Assembly: GCA_949825045.1 (NCBI GenBank)
Contig: OX463815.1
Location: 29,999,356 to 30,063,355 of the forward strand
Reading direction: 5' to 3'
Source of the DNA: Argyresthia goedartella
Lineage: Eukaryota > Arthropoda > Insecta > Lepidoptera > Argyresthiidae
DNA: 64,000 nucleotides
The notes beneath the pieces are model-generated. The model did not search any database. It worked only from the letters and a program-made list of their open reading frames with translations, and was not told the DNA's origin. Positions 57,934-64,000 of this stretch are shown here, piece after piece (the first letter of the stretch is position 1; each line of letters opens with the position of its first letter). The position numbers were made by a program, and so were the translations under genes.

Positions 57934-58408
57934 TAGTAGTTTATGTGACTGCTGCATAATGGAGGGCTCTCGAGTGATATTATTATGAAACTCGCCTTCG
58001 GTTCGTTTCATAAACCCACTCTCGAGTTTTAATGCCTAATTATGTACAGTTACATACACTAGTTTATCTACACATATCATAAGCTCTCTTTGATGTGTTC
58101 TGGAACCGCATGTTTGACCGGCATTGTGGCTCTGCAGTTTTTTAGCTTGATCTGTAGCGCCATCTTCGGGCGTTCTAAATTTGAATGTCAGTACCAACTT
58201 CACAGACAAACTAGGGGCGGCATGCAGGCGGGCGTTGGCGTTCGAAATTTGAATGTCATTATATGTAGAAAAACTACACATAATGACCATAATGTGTAGT
58301 TTTCCAGATACGAAACGAGTTTTTACCAAGTAGTTTAACATAATGCTGATCGTAACGTGCGGTTTTTGAACGCAGTAAAGAGGGTTTATGATACGTGTGT
58401 AGATAAAC
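57934..58408 (+). repeat. ~430-bp hairpin-rich repeat, copy e
   Basis: TAGTAGTTTATGTGACTGCT, CTCGAGTGATATTATTATGA, CTCGCCTTCGGTTCG, GGCATTGTGGCTCTGCAG and GATACGTGTGTAGATAAAC. Besides the central hairpin (AACTACACATAATG/CATAATGTGTAGTT, 58274-58305), this copy has an inserted duplication CTGTAGCGCCATCTTCGGGC...TTTGAATGTCA (58150-58188). Confidence 0.8.
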
Positions 58409-58568
58409 AGTCTTACAACCTGTTCTCACAAAATTGTGATTTATAAAATAAAATCTGTATTTTAGTTAAGTTATAAACCTAGTACAACTTAAAGTAGCAC
58501 AGACCCTTCTATATCTGTCCGATAAGCCCATTTTAGGCATTATCACACATTATATTCTCTTTGGTGTA

Positions 58569-60664
58569 CAGTATGACAAACTTATCTGTAGAATGAAGGG
58601 ATGGCGCCACCATCGAAAAGGGTTGCCACATATTACATAAATTGCTGCAATCGGTGCAAATAGTGGATTTTAGCGATTTATTAATTTAGGATTGATACAT
58701 AAATATAGCCGTTTTGTTAGCCAAATAAAAAATATACATATGAACATAACATTTATTAATAACTAAAATCCATAATATAAAGCACTTGGCACTTATCACA
58801 ACTTATAACATCTAAATACGTATTTTACAAGAGGTCTACTCGACCAGACCGTACGATCGACAAATGATTAAGTATAAATATTGCTTATAAAAATATAATT
58901 GTTGTTGTTGACACATTGCATTTCAAATTTTCGTTTCATTGAAAACTTTTCACACAGTAATTATAATCTAATGAAGCCGAAGTATGTGCACTAATGCCAT
59001 TTGTATGGTCGAGTGGATAAATTCCACTAATTTCCTCGAAATCTGAGTCACTGTCACTATCGGTATCAGAGCCACTGTCTAAATTGACTATAAAGAGTTT
59101 ATCTAAATATCCGTCGTTTTGTCGATAATCCTCTTCAATTTTATGCACGTGTGCACAATATATTTGCCATTCTAAGGCATCAATAGAACTGAACGCTTCG
59201 GTGACTAGTTTCGGCATATTTTCATTTTTGTGCTCTATATTTACTTCCGCTACTCTCCTTTTCATTGAACTCCATACCATCTCAATAGGATTTAGGTCAC
59301 AGTGACAGGGTGGCAGCCGTAAACATTTATGACCATGTTGTGCTAATAAATTATCAACTTCATATACAGGGTCAGGTTTGTATCCTTTGACAATCTCCAG
59401 CAACTGTGGTTTAGTCATTTCTGATGAGAATTCGAAACGATTCTCATTTAACCACTTTTGAATTTCGGGTTTGTTTGGGTTTGTACTTGGAGCCTTATTA
59501 ACCCGAATGCTATGGTATGGAGCGTTGTCCATTACTATCAAAGATGGTTCTTCAAGATTGGATAGTAATTTTTCGGTTAACCACTTTCTGAAGTTTGTAT
59601 TATTCATTTCGTCGTGGTAGTCCCCACTTTTGGTATTTGATTTAAATACAAGGTCTGCGTTTTGGACAAACCCCGTTTCTCCTCCGGCATGAACAATAAT
59701 AAAATGTTGCCCTTTAGATACAGGTTCTAGAACTCCATCTGTTTCTTGACTTTTCCAGCATTTTTAGTGGTATATGAGGAATGTATATAAGTCTCGTCTA
59801 AGTATACAACTGGTCGACGATTAGCTGATAAAGCATTTTTATTTAATTCTTGAAAATATTTAGCTCTCCACGCAGAAATATCATTGCGCTCGGTTAAAAC
59901 CTTGCGATTGCTTTGTTTTTTGAAAACGAAAGCCAATTGTTCGTAACAATTTACGACGTGTTTCTCTGCTACCTTGGAAATTTATGTCGTCTTTTAGAAC
60001 AGTAAGCAGTTTATTAATCGTTGGTAATTCCCTTTTAATCGCATAAAATTCATGCACTTTTCGCTTGATCAAACCTAGATCGAAAATGTCAACTTCTATT
60101 TTGCCATGTGTCCTTTTTCTCGATTTTCCTGGTGTGGTTATTTTCGTACCCATTTCTGCAGCGGTTTTACCTTCTGCAACAATTCTATAAATTGTTGATA
60201 TACCAATACCTAAAATAAAAATAAACTCATCATTAGAGTAATAAAATTTGAGAAAATGTAACCGAATTCTAGGCGGCCGAAGTCGCGGGCACCAGGTTAT
60301 ATATAATCTAAATTAAATTGGAACTAATAAAAAGTAAGCTGTTTTAGTTAATAACGTATTATCAAACGATGTCCAGAATTTATTTAATAATAACCTGATA
60401 ATACTAGCCTGAAGCGGCTTTATTATTGGAGCTTTTTGCAGCTTTTCTGCATCAAAGAATAATTTCATTTTGAGAATTATTTCTCGTACACCACCTTTGA
60501 TTGCTTTCGGCATGATTATCGAACAAAATACTTGTAATATTGGAAAAACTAACGGACTCTCAACTGAACAACACAACATAACAACAACTGACAGCGAAGT
60601 GACATTTTAAAATGGCGAACGTAGTTTCCCCTTTCGCCGTTCTACAGATATGTTTGTGGCTCTG
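58569..60664 (-). mobile_element. Tc1/mariner-superfamily transposon with long D-E spacing, copy B
   Basis: Ends CAGTATGACAAACTTATCTG (58569) and, reversed, CAGAGCCACAAACATATCTG; both flanks are TA (58567-58568, 60665-60666). Length 2096 bp. It is the inverted counterpart of copy A, nearly identical in sequence, and lacks the maT insertion. The two copies face each other across the CdsA exon at 55.8 kb, 17.6 kb apart. Confidence 0.88.
58936..60514 (-). pseudogene. long-spacing DDE transposase, copy B, frameshifted
   Basis: Exon 1 (from [11 protein letters not shown] near 60512) has lost the donor used in copy A (TTACTT replaces GTAGGTATTT). Exon 2 starts G-I-G-I-S-T-I-Y. A frame slip near 59930 joins T-I-G-F-R-F to [13 protein letters not shown]. 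Then V-Y-L-D-E-T-Y-I-H-S-S-Y-T (first Asp), a slip, [21 protein letters not shown] (second Asp) and [10 protein letters not shown] (Glu) follow. The Asp-Glu gap is again 81 residues. The acidic tail (D-S-G-S-D-T-D-S-D-S-D-S-D-F) is missing in copy A. I recall a Tc1/mariner group with DD82E spacing named Sailor; this looks like a member. Confidence 0.8.
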
Positions 60665-60714
60665 TACACCAAATGTTGTCAATGTATGAATCTATGTTGG
60701 TTGAAACTCCCACA

Positions 60715-61005
60715 GATTGATTTTTAGATCTCTTTTAAAAATAGGTTGTGCTTAAATAATACAATTATGATTATTTAATAAGTAGGCAATAATAAATAAT
60801 TACAAAATTATTAACAGCGAGGTCTGTGTTGAACTAGATCCCCATACAGTCCTGTCATTTAAGTAATCTCGAACATTGTAATATCCCTTTTTCGACAAAG
60901 TCGCTTTAACATGCTTTTTATATTGCTCAAATGGCAATTTCAAAATCTCCAGAGGTATCTTATTATAGTAGAGATTGGAACACATAGTAAATTTTGACAC
61001 ATACT
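60715..61005 (-). mobile_element. Jockey-like LINE 3' end (family J), copy 4, with C-terminus
   Basis: The minus-strand frame 61000-60840 encodes Y-Y-N-K-I-P-L-E-I-L-K-L-P, F-E-Q-Y-K-K-H-V-K-A-T-L and K-K-G-Y-Y-N-V-R-D-Y-L-N-D, the last residues of a Jockey-type reverse transcriptase. The 3' untranslated part (AACACAGACCTCGCTGTTAA...) ties it to 27205-27500 and 28587-28860. The copy is strongly 5'-truncated. Confidence 0.75.
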
Positions 61006-61379
61006 TTATTTTTTATTAAGTTTACGGCTTTGGATTCTCTTCCTTCAGCTGATATCCACAGACCATGAAAGAATAAACAAACACACAACAGTGTTTTAGT
61101 TAAATCACAAAAACATAAAACACTCATTAACGTTTAATGAGGATTTTGCTTAAACAGGTCTAAAAACATAAATTAGTTATTTTTTAAATTTAAGACTGTT
61201 AGACATTACTCACGACACATGAACAGAACAAGACAAATGATAAGAGATTTAAACTATGGTTATGATATTTGTTGGGTTATGATATTGACACAGATTAAGT
61301 AAGTAAATAAAGCAGAGTTTTCTTCATCCATGTGTTTTCTCTTGGAGTTTTTGACAATTAATGCATATGTCATAATAAA
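61006..61379. other. unannotated A+T-rich stretch
   Basis: Nothing recognised. Confidence 0.4.
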
Positions 61380-62830
61380 ATCAACAAAGTAGAATTATTT
61401 CTATTTGGTGTTGTACATTTTTATACAGGAAATTATTGATAAATTGCCATGGAGCGATTCTGATGCATCTGCCAGAAATATTAGACTGGGTAAAATAAAT
61501 CTTGATGCACAATCTCGCGAAATTGTTAAAAAAAGTGTCTTTAAAAGTTATGAAATTAATTATTTTCAAAAAGTAATTAGTGAGGCAACGGGAATATCTG
61601 AAACAACGTACTTTCTTTTTCTTTTTTTAATTGACTCTAACTGCAATATGGAAAATAACAAAACTGGAGTTAAGGCAAACATGAAACATCGGTTGAAACT
61701 GGATAATTTCGATTATTGTGTAATACGGCGGGTGCATGATATATGATTATCATAAGAGGTTTAAAGAACTCCCTACTGTAAAGTCATTAAAGAAAAGACA
61801 AATAGAAGACAGCGGATTCAAATGATCTGTTATAATTCTTCGAAATATGGGATTCAGATTTAGAAAACCAGAGAACAATCGAAAAATATTAATGGAAAAA
61901 CGTGACGTCCGTTTCAAAGAATAAAATACAATCTGAAAATTAAGAGTTGCTGCTAAAAATATCATTGATGCAGATGAATCGTATATTGACACTGCAAAAG
62001 TTGGACAGATTCAGCACAAAAGTATAAAACAACTGGTTTCCAAAGGCCAACGAGTTATGATAGTACACGCCGGTAACGAAAAGGTATTCTTCCCAGGAGC
62101 TCTCTTACTAGATCAGTCCGTGGACTCTCGACGAAAATTATGAACTCGGAGAAATATGGAAAGTGGTTGCGAAAACCACTGATATCTAGTTTACCGCATG
62201 ATAGCGTCGTTGTAATTGATAACGTGTCTTATCATAACACACTTGTGTAGAAGCCACGTAATTCAAATAGCAGAAAAGGAGTTATGAGTACAAGGCTTGA
62301 AAGACACAATATTCTTTTTGCGGCTGGTGCCAAAAAACCTGAACTATATGATGTAATAGAACGCCACAAAGAAAATAGTTCCGAATTGAATTTAGACAAA
62401 GTCTTGCGAGAGTATGGTCACACTGCTGTTCGTTGGCCTCCATATCCGTAAAATAATTGGGCACAATTAGAAGGATTTGTTGCTTCTTAATATATATATA
62501 TATGGATAAAACCATTGTCAAGAAGCTGCTGTTAGAAAAAATCGAGATGCTGGGACCTGAAGAATGGAAGAAAGTTTGCAATCCAACGAAATGTAAGGAA
62601 AACTTTTTAAACCCTTAATGCATGGCCTGACCTGAAAAAGATCGCGATTTTCAACCTTATTGCTTGGTAATAAAGTTAAAAACCTATGAAACCATATGTG
62701 GGTTAGTATGCAGTAAAGGGTTAACTGAACAAGAAAAACTGGATGTATTTAGTAACAGCTTTATAATCAAAGTGTTTGATTCAGACAGTGAATGTGATTG
62801 TGCGTGTGACACACATCTATGTCATTTATA
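61380..62830 (+). pseudogene. decayed relative of the long-spacing DDE transposase
   Basis: Plus-strand frames read I-S-E-T-T (helix-turn-helix, 61600), D-A-D-E-S-Y-I-D (first Asp, 61965-61990), S-K-G-Q-R-V-M-I-V-H-A-G-N-E (62038-62080), M-N-S-E-K-Y-G-K-W-L-R-K-P (62139-62178), V-V-V-I-D-N-V-S-Y-H-N-T (second Asp, 62207-62242) and L-R-E-Y-G-H-T-A-V-R-W-P-P-Y-P (62405-62448). The order matches copies A and B, but the sequence is far diverged; N-P-I-E is lost (N-N-W-A-Q-L-E). Several stops. Ends CYAG-like were not found. Confidence 0.7.
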
Positions 62831-63007
62831 GGTCTACTCTACAAAACGTGACTTCGGTACATTACTTTTTTTATACTACTTATATGGTAAGTATTGTGAT
62901 GTATACGCAACAATGTATATTTTCTTCCGATCTGTGCCGATAAAAGCCGAGAAGTGTGGAGCGGTAAAGAAATAATAATCTTAATTAAAAACCAAAACAT
63001 CTACAGG

Positions 63008-63175
63008 CACATTCATTGCTTCTGGCCCCACACTACCACCACCACAGAAACAGCGAGTCACACAAATATAAACATCCAAGACCTTTTTTTTTCTCTTTAC
63101 CTCCAGCCGGGGATCGAACCCGGGACCTCTCGCATGGTAGGCAGAGCCACTACCGCTACACCGAGGTGGTCAAAA
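63008..63175 (-). repeat. tRNA-derived SINE (family 2), best copy
   Basis: The minus-strand head GACCACCTCGGTGTAGCGGT carries the A-box; GGTCCCGGGTTCGATCCCCG is a canonical B-box (63107-63128). Then GGTCTTGGATGTTTATATTT and GGGGCCAGAAGCAATGAATG follow. It is the uninterrupted reference for the split copy at 28475-28925. Confidence 0.85.
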
Positions 63176-63276
63176 TGATGTACGATATAATTACCTATCG
63201 AAAAAGTTTTTCAAAAATATTTATAACAAAGGATTAAAAAATCAACAATTTCAACAATTTTAACAAGGATTAAAAA

Positions 63277-64000
63277 ATCAAAAAACCTCAACGGTCTCAA
63301 CAATTATTTTGCTAATCCCCCAGTCGTGATGGACCCCCTCGTCAAGGAAGCTACCCTTCGTAACCTACGGTCCAAGACCGCAGCCCACAACTCACCCTTC
63401 AACTTCAACCGTGTCGGAATCGGCGCAGTAAGAAGGGCAATCTTAGCGATCTCGTCGAAAGCCATTGGTGAGGACAAGATCTGTTCTCAGATGATAACCT
63501 GTATCATTGAGGAGCTGTTACCGATCATTACCCACATAATTAATGTATCGCTTGAACAATGTTGCTTCCCCTCTCAGTGGAAAAAGGCACTTGTGATTCC
63601 CCTACCTAAATCGTTCAATCCCGTCTCCTTTAATGATTTTCGTCCCATATCTATTCTGCCTATCCTTTCCAAAGTCCTAGAATCAATTTTTCACTGTCAG
63701 CTCTCCTCATACCTTTCCTCTAGAAACTTATTAAATCCTTATCAATCAGGTTTCAGGCCGGGTCACAGTACTACCACGGCATTGCTTAAAGTCACCGATG
63801 ACATTCAATTAGCCATAGATCAGAAGCAGCTTACGGTTCTCACACTGCTTGATTTGAGTAGCGCCTTCAACTGCGTCGATTTCGATATCCTGGTTGAAAT
63901 TCTAAAATCACTCAGTCTCCTCGCACTCGGCTCTCTGGTTTGACTCCTACCTGAGAGACCGCCAGCAGCGCATTAAGTCAGAGGAGATCTCAACGAACTG
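63277..64000 (+). mobile_element. LINE reverse transcriptase, runs off the window
   Basis: Open from about 63277 (N-L-N-G-L-N-N-Y-F-A-N-P-P-V-V) through L-P-I-I-T-H-I-I-N-V-S-L, F-R-P-I-S-I-L-P-I-L-S-K, S-G-F-R-P-G-H-S-T-T-T-A and L-L-D-L-S-S-A-F-N-C-V-D (first catalytic Asp kept; the usual F-D is F-N). A frameshift lies near 63915-63925, after which W-F-D-S-Y-L-R-D-R-Q-Q-R continues in another frame to the edge. The linker start without endonuclease shows 5' truncation, preceded by a duplicated GGATTAAAAAATCAA (63232, 63265). Close in style to the fragment at 9225-9983. Confidence 0.8.

Noticed and set aside
63100..63175. Possible tRNA gene (canonical B-box GGTTCGATCC)
   Set aside because: The acceptor stem does not close and the element continues into a SINE body shared with other copies; the same holds for 24600-24665 and 10165-10230.
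55999..64000. A further upstream CdsA exon
   Set aside because: I looked for the conserved N-terminal membrane motifs on the minus strand and did not find them; the exon is probably outside the window.

Overview
The window is an A+T-rich, repeat-saturated stretch of an animal nuclear genome, most likely a moth or butterfly. The clues are a spliced insect-type host gene, many Jockey-like and RTE-like LINE fragments, a maT (DD37D) mariner, Tc1-like elements, tRNA-derived SINEs of a kind I know from Lepidoptera, and the dispersed 'GAAGGGTTCCGTAC ... GACGGACAG' repeat common in moths. There are no bacterial operons, CRISPR arrays or rRNA genes.

Only one host gene can be recognised: the 3' part of CDP-diacylglycerol synthase (phosphatidate cytidylyltransferase, CdsA), on the minus strand. 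Six exons join in frame with GT-AG junctions at every step: 55998-55806, 31309-31143, 28360-28208, 27105-26977, 25892-25758 and 24151-24059. Together they give 870 coding bases, 289 residues and a TAA stop. The amino-terminal ~150 residues expected for the family lie beyond the window or in unrecognised exons. The first intron seen is about 24.5 kb and is packed with transposons; the others are 1.1-2.8 kb.

Region by region: 1-24 kb is intergenic sequence downstream of the gene. It holds LINE fragments (2.3, 3.1-4.3, 9.2, 12.3-15.0, 21.0 kb), a BEL/Pao tail (11.8 kb), a retroelement fragment encoding a zinc-knuckle plus nuclease-like domain (14.0-14.7 kb), two fold-back/MULE-like elements (16.4-18.7 kb), SINEs, a 33-bp minisatellite (4.5 kb) and a pair of perfect abutting hairpins (7.54-7.75 kb). 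24-31 kb holds five CdsA exons separated by introns with SINE, LINE, MITE and Tc1 remnants. 31-56 kb is the giant intron: a 2.17-kb TA-flanked element with exon-like content (33.3-35.4 kb), a long-spacing DDE transposon broken by an intact maT mariner (37.7-41.0 kb), five-copy ~430-bp hairpin repeats, a nearly complete Jockey-like reverse transcriptase (46.1-48.2 kb) and a nearly intact Tc1 (50.3-51.9 kb). 56-64 kb holds a second copy and a decayed relative of the long-spacing DDE transposon, and a LINE running off the right edge.

Apart from CdsA, the content is best read as selfish DNA at different ages. The maT and Tc1 copies look young (intact or one-lesion genes, matched inverted repeats, TA duplications). 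Most LINE pieces are 5'-truncated and broken. Several nested insertions give a relative order of events.
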